A stretch of 64,000 bases of DNA, taken from the NCBI RefSeq assembly GCF_018860705.1, contig NZ_JAHKQA010000021.1, positions 1 through 64,000 of the forward strand, written 5' to 3'. A program made the position numbers and the translations under genes. The notes beneath the pieces are model-generated. The model worked only from the letters and a program-made list of their open reading frames with translations. It was not told where the DNA came from and searched no databases. Positions 34,508 through 43,884 of this stretch are shown here, one piece after another (the first letter of the stretch is position 1; every line of letters begins with the position of its first letter). The stretch is from Citreicella sp. C3M06. Its GTDB lineage: Bacteria > Pseudomonadota > Alphaproteobacteria > Rhodobacterales > Rhodobacteraceae.

Positions 34508-36224
34508 GCAGCCGTCCTGCCTGCGGGTCGGCGATGCCCAGATCGGTCTGGTGCGGCCCCTTGTTGCAGGCCAGCGTCGCCCCGACGAGGGCCTTGAACA
34601 CGAGGTAGGGCGGCTGCCAGTCGACCACCTCATCCATGGCGCGGCGCAACTGTTCAAGCGCCTCGGCAACCTCGGGCAGCGGCGCTTCGGACACGAGGCC
34701 TGCCACCGGCAGCGGCAACAGCGCGCTGACCTTGCCCTGCGTTGCCACCGCCATACCGCCGCCGCAGGCGATCAGCGCATTGGCCGCCGCCGCCATGTCG
34801 GCGGGGTCTGCGCCAAACACGGTCAGGTTGTGGCTGTCATGGCTGACCGTGGTGGCAAAAGCGCCGCGCCAGTCGCCCCAGCCGGTCAGCAGGCCGACCC
34901 TTGGCACGACGGGCACGCGCCCATGCCGGTGCAGCACCGCGATGCGGGTTGCGCCCTTGGGCAGCAGCACGCGATCATCTGCAACCTGCGCGTCGATCTC
35001 GCCCCATTGGGTAAAGCGGGGCCGGTCGATGCTGGCAAGCCGCGCCTGCGGGCCGGGCGCCGCGATTTCAAAGCTGTCGGGCGTCACCGGGGGCAGCGCC
35101 ATGCTGCCGCGCAGTCGCGCCGGGATCGGCAGGGGCGCGGCCTCGCGCAGCGGCGCGCCGTCCACCAGCACGGTGCTGGCGCGGAAATCCTCCAGCGCTT
35201 TGGTCAGCACGATGTCGGCCCGACGCCCCGGCGCGATCAGCCCCAGATCGGTGCGCCCCAGCTTGACCGCCGCGTTATAGCTCGCCGCCTGAAGCGCCCA
35301 GAGCGGCGGCAGCCCGTAACCGATCATCCGCCGCAGCATGTCATCAAGGCCGCCTGCGCGCAGCAGATCGTCGGGGAAGGTGTCGTCGGTGCACAGGGTC
35401 AGCGTCGGCGGCAGCTGTGGCAGCGCCGCCAGCGCCTGCGCGATCTCGGGCAGCAGGTGATCATGCGAGCCGCGCAATTCGATCCACAGCCCGGCGCGCA
35501 GCTTTTCCATCAGATCTTCGGCCGAGGTCAGCTCGTGATCCGAACCGATCCCCGCCGCGACAAAGGCTTGCAGTTCGGCCCCGCTCAGCCCGCGCGCATG
35601 ACCGCAAAGCGGCTTGCCCGACTCCAGCGCCGCCGACAGGATGCCGCGCATCCGGGGCGCGCGGGAAATCACCGCGCCCATGTCCATGACTTCGGCCAGC
35701 CCGTGCATGTCGCCCCGGGCGAGCAGCGCAGCGATCACCTCGCCGTCGAAATCCGCGCCGGCGGTTTCGTATCCCGGCGCCGAGGGCACGCAGGACGGCA
35801 CCAGCGGCAGCAGCCGCGCGCAGGCGTTGGCGGCGGCATCGGCGGCGTAATCCAGCCCCTCGACCCCGGCCACATTGGCAAATTCATGCGGGTCCCACAC
35901 CATCGTCGTCACCCCGCGCGGGGCGACATGGGCGGCGTAGGTTTCCGGCGTGATCATCGAGCTTTCGACATGCATATGCGTGTCGATCAGCCCCGGCGCG
36001 GCGATCAGGCCGCTGGCGTCAAGCACCCGGGCCGCATCGCTGCGTGTGCCGGGCGCGTGGACCGACGCAATCATCGGCCCGATGATGCCGATATCGGCCG
36101 GGCGCAGCTCGTGCAGCAACACATCGGCGATGCGCGCCCCGGTGATCAGCAGGTCAAACGGCGCATCGCCGCGTGCGGCGGCGATGGCGCGGTCGCGCAG
36201 TTCGGCAGTGTTCAGATCGCTCAT
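34488..36224 (-). CDS. ade: Adenine deaminase
   Basis: This 578-aa amidohydrolase converts adenine to hypoxanthine and ammonia. The metal-binding GLIDTHMHVESSMI lies near 76-90, GHARGLSGAELQAFVAAGIGSDHE near 205-230 and LCTDDTFPDDLL near 272. The C-terminal domain (about 400-578) is of the bacterial Ade type. The ATG at 36224 overlaps the nucleoside hydrolase stop by four bases, which decides the start. In the operon it acts on adenine released from adenosine. Confidence 0.92.
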   Translation of the reverse strand: MSDLNTAELRDRAIAAARGDAPFDLLITGARIADVLLHELRPADIGIIGPMIASVHAPGTRSDAARVLDASGLIAAPGLIDTHMHVESSMITPETYAAHVAPRGVTTMVWDPHEFANVAGVEGLDYAADAAANACARLLPLVPSCVPSAPGYETAGADFDGEVIAALLARGDMHGLAEVMDMGAVISRAPRMRGILSAALESGKPLCGHARGLSGAELQAFVAAGIGSDHELTSAEDLMEKLRAGLWIELRGSHDHLLPEIAQALAALPQLPPTLTLCTDDTFPDDLLRAGGLDDMLRRMIGYGLPPLWALQAASYNAAVKLGRTDLGLIAPGRRADIVLTKALEDFRASTVLVDGAPLREAAPLPIPARLRGSMALPPVTPDSFEIAAPGPQARLASIDRPRFTQWGEIDAQVADDRVLLPKGATRIAVLHRHGRVPVVPRVGLLTGWGDWRGAFATTVSHDSHNLTVFGADPADMAAAANALIACGGGMAVATQGKVSALLPLPVAGLVSEAPLPEVAEALEQLRRAMDEVVDWQPPYLVFKALVGATLACNKGPHQTDLGIADPQAGRLLTTPLL

Positions 36225-37090
36225 GATGTCTCCCATAGTGCCGACAGGCACAGATCGCGCACCGCATCGGCATCAAGCCCGGCAATGACACGATGCGCCC
36301 CGTGCGGCGCGACGATGGTCTGGCCCAGACGTTCGGCATCGTGCAGCTCGATGCTCAGCGATACGTCGGAGAGGCTGAACAGCCGGGGCGCGACCAGCAG
36401 CGCCGCCGCAACCGGGTCATAAAGCGCCATGCCAGAGCGCCCGCGCGACAGCCCGATATCCAGATAGCCGCCCATAAGATCGCGCATCGGCTGCGGCAGG
36501 GGGGCGATGTGCTGTTCCTCGATCACCACGCGGCGGCAAGGTTCGAGATCGACCATGTCGATCGGGATGCCGCGCGAAAGCAGCACCGCCAGCGCCTCGG
36601 GGTCGGCGATGGCGTTGAATTCCGCATGTTCGGTATGATTGCCGCGCCCGGTCGCGCCGCCCATCCATGTGATGCAGCCTATGTTGGCGCAAAGCTCGGG
36701 GTGGGCCAGCACCAGCGTCGCAAGGTTGGTCAGCGGCCCCAGCGCAAGGATCTGCGCATCAGAGTGCCCGTCGAGCCAGCCTGCCAGCGCCGGCAGGGCC
36801 GGGGCGAGCGGGCGGTCTGGAACCTCTGGCAGACGCGCGCCGCGTGTCGGCTGGCCGCTGGCGCCAAGGATGCGCTCGGCGGTCTCGGTCTCGCCAAGAA
36901 TGGCGCAATCGGCGCCTTGCACCGGATCGGGCCAGCCGAAGGCTGCGCAGGCGGCCAGCGCGTTGGCGCGCACCGCCGGGATCTCGGCGCAGCCAAAGAC
37001 AAGGCTGATGCCGTCGATCCCCAGCCGCTGTGCCAGCAGCAGCGCGGCAAGGTCATCGACCCCCATGTCGGTATCAACCCAGATGCCCAT
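36221..37090 (-). CDS. Inosine-uridine type nucleoside hydrolase
   Basis: This 289-aa enzyme splits ribonucleosides into base and ribose. The calcium-binding N-terminal DTDMGVDD motif (residues 6-13) is clear, and ALGPLTNLATLV near 115, MGGATGRGNHTEHAEFNAIADPEA near 142-165 and the conserved late aspartate in YDPVAAA near 225 follow. It lies between the ABC ATPase and adenine deaminase genes with 1-base spacing and 4-base overlap, so the substrate is probably a purine nucleoside brought in by the transporter. Confidence 0.93.
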   Translation of the reverse strand: MGIWVDTDMGVDDLAALLLAQRLGIDGISLVFGCAEIPAVRANALAACAAFGWPDPVQGADCAILGETETAERILGASGQPTRGARLPEVPDRPLAPALPALAGWLDGHSDAQILALGPLTNLATLVLAHPELCANIGCITWMGGATGRGNHTEHAEFNAIADPEALAVLLSRGIPIDMVDLEPCRRVVIEEQHIAPLPQPMRDLMGGYLDIGLSRGRSGMALYDPVAAALLVAPRLFSLSDVSLSIELHDAERLGQTIVAPHGAHRVIAGLDADAVRDLCLSALWETS

Positions 37091-37091
37091 G

Positions 37092-38051
37092 TCAGTTCAG
37101 CCTTTCCAGCCGCACCGCGCGCTCGCGCGGCAGATCAAAGGCGATGGTCTCGCCCATGCGCAGGGGCGGCGCCGAAACAGGCGCATCGGCCTTGATCTGA
37201 CCCAAAGCGCTGCCCAGCACGTATTCGCGGCGCTCGCCGGCAAAGGCGGTGCCGATCACCGTACCCTGATGCGGCCCCGTGCCCAGCACCACCGCGCCGG
37301 GCCGCCACGCAAGGCCGCCGCCAGCCTCGTCGGGCAGGATGGTTTCGAAACCGACGAAATCGGCAGCAAAGCCCGACACCGGCGCGGAATAGATCTCTTC
37401 GGGCGTGCCGAGCTGTTCGATGGCGCCGCCCTTCATCAGCACGATGCGATCCGACAGCGCCAGCGCCTCGGACTGATCATGAGTGACAAAGATCATGGTG
37501 ATTCCGGTCTCGCGCTGGACCCGCTGCAACTCCATCCGCATATCAAGCCGCAGCCGCGCGTCGAGGTTCGACAATGGCTCGTCGAGCAGCAGCACCTTGG
37601 GCTGCATCACGAGGCTGCGCGCCAGCGCCACGCGCTGCTGCTGGCCGCCCGACAGATCCTTGGGCGCGCGGTCGGCAAACGCCTCCAGCCCGACGGTGGC
37701 CAGCCCGCTGCGCACCTTGGCATCCAGATCGGATTCCGAGCGCAGGCGCAGCCCGAAGGCGACGTTCTCATACACGGTCAGATGCGGGAACAGCGCGTAG
37801 CTTTGAAACACCAGCCCGATGTCGCGCTTGGAGGGTGGCAGGCGGGTGACATCGCGCCCGTCGATGGTGATGCGCCCGGCGCGCGGGCTCATCAGCCCGG
37901 CGATGGCGCGCATCGTGGTGGTCTTGCCGCAGCCCGACGGGCCCAGCAGCGACACCAGCTCTCCTTGCGCGATGGTCAGGTTCAGCTTGTCCACCGCGAT
38001 GGTGGACCCGTAGGCGAGGGTCAGCCCCTCAAGGGAGACAAAGTCAGACAT
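37092..38051 (-). CDS. ABC ATPase of the purine operon
   Basis: This 319-aa PotA/UgpC-like ATPase has Walker A GPSGCGKT near 36-43, VFQSYALFPHLTV, LSGGQQQRVALARSL and LLLDEPLSNLDARL, then a C-terminal TOBE-like region (about 235-319). Start at 38051 overlaps the permease stop by eight bases; the frame is open upstream only as an antisense-like shadow. One base separates its stop from the nucleoside hydrolase start. Confidence 0.9.
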   Translation of the reverse strand: MSDFVSLEGLTLAYGSTIAVDKLNLTIAQGELVSLLGPSGCGKTTTMRAIAGLMSPRAGRITIDGRDVTRLPPSKRDIGLVFQSYALFPHLTVYENVAFGLRLRSESDLDAKVRSGLATVGLEAFADRAPKDLSGGQQQRVALARSLVMQPKVLLLDEPLSNLDARLRLDMRMELQRVQRETGITMIFVTHDQSEALALSDRIVLMKGGAIEQLGTPEEIYSAPVSGFAADFVGFETILPDEAGGGLAWRPGAVVLGTGPHQGTVIGTAFAGERREYVLGSALGQIKADAPVSAPPLRMGETIAFDLPRERAVRLERLN

Positions 38052-38820
38052 ATTTCGAAAATCCAAGAAAGCGTTCCGCGCACAGGATGATGCCGATGGA
38101 CAGGAACGCCAGCAGCGCGGCAAGGGCGGCGACAGAGGGGTCGTAGTTGATCTCCATATAGGCGATCATGTCGATGGGCAGGGTGCGCACGCCCGGCCCC
38201 GACAGGAACAACGACACCGGCACCTGATTGAACGAGGTCACGAAGCCGAGGATGAAGGCCGCAAGGATGCCGCCGCGAATGTTGGGCAGCACCACCTTGG
38301 TCACCGCCTGAAGACGGGTGCAGCCAAGGATCAGCGCGGCTTCTTCCATGTCGGCGCGCAGGTTCTCCATGCTGGCCGACACCACACGCACCGCATAGGG
38401 CAGCACCAGCGCGGTATGGGCAAGGAACAGCGCCGCCAGCATCCCAAGGCCCGTAGGCAGCACCAGATAGCGCAGCAGGGCAAGGCCGACGATGATACCC
38501 GGCACGATGATCGGCGAGGAGACGATTAGGCGCACCGCCTCGGCCCCCGGCACCTTGTAGCGGGTCATGGCGTAGCTGGCCGGAATGCCTAGCGCCAGCG
38601 CCGCGGCGGTGCCGCCCACCGCAAGGAACATCGACACCGCAAAGGACATGCGGAAGCTGTCGATCTGAAACACCTTGGCGTACCATTTCAGCGACAGCCC
38701 GTCGGGCGGAAAGGCAAGGTTGTTGCCCGCCGACAGCGACGCCGCGATGATGATGAGGAACGGCCCGATCAGGAAGGTCAGCACCGTTCCAAGGATCAGC
38801 CAGCTGGGCAGTCGGGTCAT
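38044..38820 (-). CDS. ABC permease 2 of the purine operon
   Basis: This 258-aa PotC-like permease has about six membrane segments. The EAA loop is MEEAALILGCTRLQAVTKVVLPN near 158-180. It overlaps both neighbours by 4-8 bases, so the transporter is translated as a unit. Confidence 0.88.
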   Translation of the reverse strand: MTRLPSWLILGTVLTFLIGPFLIIIAASLSAGNNLAFPPDGLSLKWYAKVFQIDSFRMSFAVSMFLAVGGTAAALALGIPASYAMTRYKVPGAEAVRLIVSSPIIVPGIIVGLALLRYLVLPTGLGMLAALFLAHTALVLPYAVRVVSASMENLRADMEEAALILGCTRLQAVTKVVLPNIRGGILAAFILGFVTSFNQVPVSLFLSGPGVRTLPIDMIAYMEINYDPSVAALAALLAFLSIGIILCAERFLGFSKYV

Positions 38821-39644
38821 CGGCGCGCCCTCGCGGTTGCCATGCGTTTCAGAACGATATTGGCCGAGAACGCCATGACGATCAGGATCATCGCGATGAC
38901 GGCGGCCGAGGCGAAATCATTGGCCACGGTGACCCGCTGATAGAGCAGGGTTTCCAGCATCAGCACCTTCGATCCGCCAAGGATCGCCGGCGTGATGTAG
39001 GCGGTCATCGAGCCGGTGAACACCAGCGTGCCGCCCACCACCAGCCCTTCGCGGGTCAGCGGCAGGATCACCTTGAAGAACACCTGCACCCAGTTGGCCC
39101 CAAGCACCCGCGCGGCGGGCACCGCATCGCGCGGCATGTTCTCCATCGCCGAGATCAGCGAGATGATCATCAGCGGCAGGAACAGCTGCAACAGGCCGAT
39201 GAATACGGCGGTTTCGGTGAACAGCAGCCGCAGCGGCGTGTCCATCAGCCCCGATCCCACGAGGATCTGGTTGACGAAGCCGGTGCGCCCAAGGATCACC
39301 AGCCACGCATAGGTGCGCGCCACCGGCGAGATCATCAGCGGCAGCGTCACCAGCGCGAACATCCGCCCGCGCGAGGCGGGAGGAAGCGAGACGATGGCAA
39401 AGGCGGTGGCATAGCCGATGATGGCCGACACCCCGGCCACCAGCGTCGCCAGCTTGAGCGTGCGCAGAAACACCACCCGGTTGCGGTCGCTGGAGAAGAA
39501 ATCGATATAGGGGGCAAGCGTCCAGCCTTCGGCGCCCCGAAAGCCTTCAGACAGCAGAATGATCACCGGCGCCAAGAACAGCGCCGCGGCGAAGACCGCC
39601 GCGGGCATGGCAAGGGCAAGGCCGATGCGACGGTCTTCAAACAT
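38817..39644 (-). CDS. ABC permease 1 of the purine operon
   Basis: This 275-aa PotB-like permease has about six membrane segments with EAA-like MPRDAVPAARVLGANWVQVFFKVILPLTREG near 170-200. The start at 39644 shares one base with the stop of the binding-protein gene (TAATG). Unlike the other two importer operons, no hairpin lies between binding protein and permease. Confidence 0.88.
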   Translation of the reverse strand: MFEDRRIGLALAMPAAVFAAALFLAPVIILLSEGFRGAEGWTLAPYIDFFSSDRNRVVFLRTLKLATLVAGVSAIIGYATAFAIVSLPPASRGRMFALVTLPLMISPVARTYAWLVILGRTGFVNQILVGSGLMDTPLRLLFTETAVFIGLLQLFLPLMIISLISAMENMPRDAVPAARVLGANWVQVFFKVILPLTREGLVVGGTLVFTGSMTAYITPAILGGSKVLMLETLLYQRVTVANDFASAAVIAMILIVMAFSANIVLKRMATARARR

Positions 39645-40666
39645 TATTTCATCACCGTCGCGTTCCACTGGTCGAGCCAGGTTTCGCGCGAATCGAGGAT
39701 CACGTCGGGCGGCAGAAGTTTCAGCTGCGCAACGGTCTCGGCGCCGTAGGTCAGGTTGTCGGCAATGTCATCGGACACCACGACCTCGGCATTGGCAGGG
39801 CTGTCGACCAGCGCCTCGGCCAGGTTGGTCTGCACTTCTGTCGACAGCCAGAAATCCATGAACCGCGTCGCCAGCGCCTCGTTGCCGTTGTTCGCGGTCA
39901 TCACCATGACGTTCATGCCGCCGGTCTGGCCTTCCTTGGGGGTGGCCCAAGCCATCGGCAGGCCGTTGTCCTTAAAGCTGGCCCATGCAAACCGGCCGAT
40001 CGGCGCGGCCCAGATTTCCTCTTGCTGCATCAGCTGCGCAACCTGCGAGGATCTGACATAGAAGGTTACGATATCGTCGGCCTGTTCTGCCACCGCGTTG
40101 GTCGGGGTCGACAGGGCGTAATCCGCATCGCCAAGCGCCTCGCCGATCATCAGCAGCGCGGGCGCGCCCTGATTGGTGGTGATGTCGGGCAGCGCCACGT
40201 TGCCGGCCAGTTCGGGCGACAGCAGGTCGGCCCAGCTATCGATGGTGACCTTGTCGGAACGATAGACGATGGAGGTGGCGTAGAAGGTGTAGCCAACGCC
40301 AAGATGATCGCCGAGCGGATCCTTGGCGATGTCATAGAGCTTGTCGTAATTGCTCAGCGCGGCGGTATCGATCGGCGCAAGCAGACCCTTGCGGGCGGCG
40401 GAGAGCGCGTCATGGGTGGACAGCACCGCCATGTCGATCACCGGGTTCTCCTTGTTGGCCTCGATCTTCGCGAGACGCTCGACCGAGTTCCCGGTCTCTA
40501 CGACGATCTTGCAGTCGCAGATTTCCATGAACGGGTCGTAAACGATCTCTTGAAATTCATCCTGCGCAAAGCTGTAGACCGAGATGGTCAGCGTGTCCTC
40601 GGCCTGCGCGGCGCCGGCGGCGATGGCCAGCGCGCTGGCGGTGGCGAGCGTTCTTGCAAGTGTCAT
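39644..40666 (-). CDS. ABC solute-binding protein of the purine operon
   Basis: This 340-aa family-1 periplasmic binding protein has a signal peptide about 22 residues long ending AAQAED. Two close cysteines (EICDCKIVVETG near 49-51) and a PotD-like VGYTFYATSIVYRSDKV hinge segment are seen. By family one would guess a polyamine or iron ligand, but the operon context with nucleoside hydrolase and adenine deaminase points to a purine nucleoside. The ATG overlaps the LacI stop by four bases. Confidence 0.82.
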   Translation of the reverse strand: MTLARTLATASALAIAAGAAQAEDTLTISVYSFAQDEFQEIVYDPFMEICDCKIVVETGNSVERLAKIEANKENPVIDMAVLSTHDALSAARKGLLAPIDTAALSNYDKLYDIAKDPLGDHLGVGYTFYATSIVYRSDKVTIDSWADLLSPELAGNVALPDITTNQGAPALLMIGEALGDADYALSTPTNAVAEQADDIVTFYVRSSQVAQLMQQEEIWAAPIGRFAWASFKDNGLPMAWATPKEGQTGGMNVMVMTANNGNEALATRFMDFWLSTEVQTNLAEALVDSPANAEVVVSDDIADNLTYGAETVAQLKLLPPDVILDSRETWLDQWNATVMK

Positions 40667-41610
40667 TGGTCTCTCCTGTTGGTGGTTTGCGTGCTTCCAC
40701 GGGGGATCAGGTACATCGGAACGGTGCGGGGCGCGATGGCGGGCTGGCCGTTCAGTCCGGCCTCCAGCGCATCCAGCGCGCCTTGGGCGATGGCGGGCAG
40801 GTCCTGCGCCACGGTGGTCAGGCCGGGCGCGACCAGTGCGGCGAAGGCATGGTTGTCAAAGCCGGTCACAGCCATGTCCTGCGGCAGGCGCAGCCCTGCC
40901 GCCGCAAGCCGCGTCAGCAGCGGCAGCGCGATCAGATCCGATGTGCAGGCCAGCGCCGTCGCGCGCAGCGCCGCGGGGGCGGGCAGGGGGCCATCGTCGA
41001 GCCAATGCACCGCCGCGCTGGGCAGCGCGTCGATCATCCCCGCCACGCGATCCGCCTGCACCCGCGAGGTGCGGCTTTGCCCGACGATAAGGATGTCGCT
41101 GTGTCCGGCCTCAAGCAGGTGTTGCATGACAAGGCGCCCGCCTCCGACATGATCGGCATTGATCCGACTGGCAGGGTTAGAGGCGGCGTCGATCACCGCA
41201 ACCGGCACCGCAAGATCGGGCACCAGCGTGCCCCGGCGCGGCACCAGCACCAGCGCATCGGCGCCTTGGCGCACCAGCCGGTGCAGCGCGTCATCCTGCG
41301 CGGCGGGCTCGCCGCGGCTGTCGGCGATCAGCACCCCCATGCCGCGTGCCTGCGCTTCGGCCTCGATGGCCTGCGCCAGCGCCGGAAACAGCGGGTTGGC
41401 GATGTCGGGCAGCACCAGCCCGATGACTCCGCTGCGCCCGGTGCGCAGCGCCCGCGCGCTGGGCGAGGGCGCATAGCCCATGCGCGTCGCGGCATCCCGG
41501 ATGCGGGTCTTGAGATCCGCCGACATGCGCCCCTTGCCCGACAGCGCATTCGACACCGTCGCGGTGGACACGCCAAGCGCCTGCGCAAGATCCTGAAGCT
41601 TCGGGGTCAT
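40663..41610 (-). CDS. LacI-family regulator of the purine operon
   Basis: This 315-aa regulator has an N-terminal LacI HTH (about residues 4-24, LQDLAQALGVSTATVSNALSG), hinge helix SPSARALRTGRSGVIGLVLPDIANP and a PBP1-like effector domain. It is the first gene of a seven-gene operon. A perfect 18-bp palindrome just upstream of its start is the likely operator, so it probably represses its own operon and is released by a nucleoside or base. Confidence 0.9.
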   Translation of the reverse strand: MTPKLQDLAQALGVSTATVSNALSGKGRMSADLKTRIRDAATRMGYAPSPSARALRTGRSGVIGLVLPDIANPLFPALAQAIEAEAQARGMGVLIADSRGEPAAQDDALHRLVRQGADALVLVPRRGTLVPDLAVPVAVIDAASNPASRINADHVGGGRLVMQHLLEAGHSDILIVGQSRTSRVQADRVAGMIDALPSAAVHWLDDGPLPAPAALRATALACTSDLIALPLLTRLAAAGLRLPQDMAVTGFDNHAFAALVAPGLTTVAQDLPAIAQGALDALEAGLNGQPAIAPRTVPMYLIPRGSTQTTNRRDQ

Positions 41611-41619
41611 TTCGAGCCT

Positions 41620-41637
41620 TGATTAATCGATTAATCA
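41620..41637 (-). promoter_or_regulatory. LacI-type operator palindrome
   Basis: TGATTAATCGATTAATCA is a perfect 18-bp palindrome with the central CG common to LacI-family operators, 9 bases before the LacI gene start. Two further flanking C-G pairs match after one mismatch. It should overlap the operon promoter. Confidence 0.8.
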
Positions 41638-41732
41638 GGGTGTGGCCCGAAACCCTTGGCCAAGGCAAGACCAATACGCCGGAAAACGTGATCCGGGTGC
41701 CGGGTCTGGTCACAAAATGGGCAAACCCGCCC

Positions 41733-42464
41733 TCAGGGCATGGCGCTGCCGCCGTTCACCCCGAAACATTGCCCGGTGATGAACCCCGCCTCATCGCCCG
41801 CAAGGAATCGCGCCATGGCGGCGATGTCGCCGGGCTGGCCGTAGCGGGCCAGCGGCGAGGCAAGGTCCATTGCGATCTGCTCCGGGCTCATCGAGGCGGG
41901 CGCGGTCATGTCGGTCTCGATCGGCCCCGGAGCGATGGCGTTGACCAGAATGCCGGGGGCCAATTCGCGCGCCAGCGCCTTGGTCAGCGACAGGATCGCC
42001 CCTTTCGAGGCGCAATAGGCCACAAGGTCCGCGCGCCCGACCAAGGCCAGCTCGGAGGCGATGTTGATGATGCGTCCCGCATCCGAGCGCCGGGCAAATT
42101 CGCGGCAATTGAGGAAACACCCCCGCAGGTTCACTGCGATCACCTTGTCGAAATCCCCGGCGCTCGTGTCGCGCAGCGGTGCCTCGTGCAGGATGCCAGC
42201 GTTGTTGACCAGAATATCCGGCGCACCGAACCGGGCAAAGGCGGCGTCATGAAAGGCGATGACCTGCGCCTCGTCCGAAACATCGGCGGCAAACGCCATC
42301 GCCTCGCCCTGCGCCTCAAGCGCGGCGAGGGTTGGCCCGGCGGCGGCGTCACCGGGGTGACAGAACGCCACACGCGCCCCGGCCGCCGACAGCGCCAGCG
42401 CGATGGCGCGCCCGATCCCGCGAGAGCCGCCGGTGACCAGCGCCGTCTTGCCCTGCAGAGTCAT
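41733..42464 (-). CDS. SDR-family oxidoreductase 1
   Basis: This 243-aa classical short-chain dehydrogenase/reductase has the cofactor motif TGGSRGIG at 11-18, NNAG near 87-90 and catalytic Ser137, Tyr150 and Lys154. The C-terminal FGVNGGSAMP fits FabG-like SDRs. The substrate is unknown. The start overlaps the stop of SDR 2 by four bases. Confidence 0.88.
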   Translation of the reverse strand: MTLQGKTALVTGGSRGIGRAIALALSAAGARVAFCHPGDAAAGPTLAALEAQGEAMAFAADVSDEAQVIAFHDAAFARFGAPDILVNNAGILHEAPLRDTSAGDFDKVIAVNLRGCFLNCREFARRSDAGRIINIASELALVGRADLVAYCASKGAILSLTKALARELAPGILVNAIAPGPIETDMTAPASMSPEQIAMDLASPLARYGQPGDIAAMARFLAGDEAGFITGQCFGVNGGSAMP

Positions 42465-43216
42465 GCCATCACCTCGCCGCGGTCGATGGTGATCGCCTGC
42501 CCGGTGATGTTCGCCGCGCCGTCCGAGGCAAGAAACAGGTACAGCCCGGCGATATCGTCGGGGTCCATCAGGCCCGGCAAGACCTGTGCGGCAGATAGCT
42601 CCTCCGCGACCTCGGCTTCGGAGCGGTTGGATGTGCGCGCCATCTCCCGCAGCGAATTTATCGCCGGGCCGGTGCGCACCCAGCCAGGGCAGACCGCGTT
42701 GACCCGGATGCCGCGTGGCCCCAGCTCATGCGCCCAAGTGCGGGTCAGGCCCAGCGTGGCGTGTTTGCTTGCGACATAGGCGGCAAACTCTGGCACCGCC
42801 GTGCGCGCCCAGATCGACGCGGTGAGGATCACCGAGGCGCCCTCGCTCAGCCGATCGCGCAGCGCCCCGGTGACATTGCGCGTGCCGGTGACGTTTACGG
42901 CAAGGATGCGCTCGAAGGTTTCATCGCGCCCCGGGATCAGCGGGGTCGGGCGCTCCAGCCCGGCGTTGTTCACCAGCACATCCAGCGGGCCGGTATCGGC
43001 CAGCGCCGCGTTCACCGCCTCGGCATCGGATATGTCGCACTGTATCGCCCGCGCGCCGGGCAGGGCGGTGTCGTGAATCGCCGGGTTGTCCGCAAGCACG
43101 GTCAGCGTCGCCCCCGCCGCATGAAAGGCGCGCGCGATGCCAAGGCCGATGCCGCTGGATGCGCCGGTGACAAGCACCCGCTGCCCGCTGAAGTCAAACC
43201 CGATCCTGCCGCCCAT
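42461..43216 (-). CDS. SDR-family oxidoreductase 2
   Basis: This 251-aa SDR has the cofactor motif TGASSGIG at 17-24, NNAG near 83-86 and catalytic Ser134, Tyr147 and Lys151. It is translated just before SDR 1. Two adjacent SDRs suggest successive or alternative oxidation of an alcohol or sugar. The divergent TetR gene (43311) and the palindrome between them suggest shared control. Confidence 0.88.
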   Translation of the reverse strand: MGGRIGFDFSGQRVLVTGASSGIGLGIARAFHAAGATLTVLADNPAIHDTALPGARAIQCDISDAEAVNAALADTGPLDVLVNNAGLERPTPLIPGRDETFERILAVNVTGTRNVTGALRDRLSEGASVILTASIWARTAVPEFAAYVASKHATLGLTRTWAHELGPRGIRVNAVCPGWVRTGPAINSLREMARTSNRSEAEVAEELSAAQVLPGLMDPDDIAGLYLFLASDGAANITGQAITIDRGEVMA

Positions 43217-43260
43217 GAAATGCCCTTTCGTTTGCGGGCTGACGCTACAGAGTGAAATAG

Positions 43261-43273
43261 TTTATTCAATAAA
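43261..43273. promoter_or_regulatory. AT-rich palindrome between SDR and TetR genes
   Basis: TTTATT-C-AATAAA is a perfect 6-bp inverted repeat with a 1-base centre in a 94-base divergent spacer. It is a candidate operator for the TetR protein encoded next to it; it could also overlap promoter elements. Confidence 0.4.
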
Positions 43274-43310
43274 AAATTTGTTGTGGTTAAGCTGATGCGA
43301 AAGGATCGCC

Positions 43311-43874
43311 ATGGCCAGCCTGCGAAATCGCCAGAAACAGGATCGCCGCCGCGCCATCATGGACGCGGCGCAGACGCTGTTCGCGCGGAACGGCTATGGC
43401 GCGACCACCGTCGAGGATATCGCCGCCGCCGCCGGGGTCAGCCATGTGACGGTGCATAACTACTACGGCACCAAGGCGGGCGTGCTGCTGGCGATGGTCG
43501 CGCAAAGCGATGCACAGCTGCTGGACCGGCTTGCGGCGGCACTGCCCGCGCAGGCCGATGCGCTGACCCTGACCGTGGCCTTTGCCCGGCAGATCATGCT
43601 GCACGCCGATCAGGGCCTTGGCCGCGCCACGTGGCGACAGGTGCTGGCCGCCGTCGCCGCCGAGGCCGGATCTGCGGCAGCGGCAGAGTATGCGGCGCTG
43701 GACGGGGCGCTGGTTCAGGCGCTGGCACAGCGCCTTGATGCCGCGTCCGCCGCCGCCGCGCTGTTCGATCTGATCAATGCGCGGTTCCAGCGCTTCGTCA
43801 CCTCCGATCAAAGCGTCGATGCGGCCTGCGATGCGCTGCGCCGCGACCTGTCGGCGCTGTTGTCCCTGACCTGA
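43311..43874 (+). CDS. TetR-family regulator
   Basis: This 187-aa regulator has an N-terminal HTH (residues about 13-60: RRAIMDAAQTLFARNGYGATTVEDIAAAAGVSHVTVHNYYGTKAGVL) and an alanine-rich helical ligand domain. AAGGA lies seven bases before the ATG. It is divergent from the SDR pair and ten bases ahead of the polysaccharide deacetylase gene, so it may control both. Confidence 0.85.
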   Translation: MASLRNRQKQDRRRAIMDAAQTLFARNGYGATTVEDIAAAAGVSHVTVHNYYGTKAGVLLAMVAQSDAQLLDRLAAALPAQADALTLTVAFARQIMLHADQGLGRATWRQVLAAVAAEAGSAAAAEYAALDGALVQALAQRLDAASAAAALFDLINARFQRFVTSDQSVDAACDALRRDLSALLSLT

Positions 43875-43884
43875 AAGGCTCTCC

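Noticed and set aside
32672-34669. A 665-codon minus-strand frame covering the M20 gene
   Set aside because: Only its last 213 codons show a protein family (phosphoribosyltransferase). The upstream part is antisense to the M20 enzyme, so I shortened it to start at 33313.
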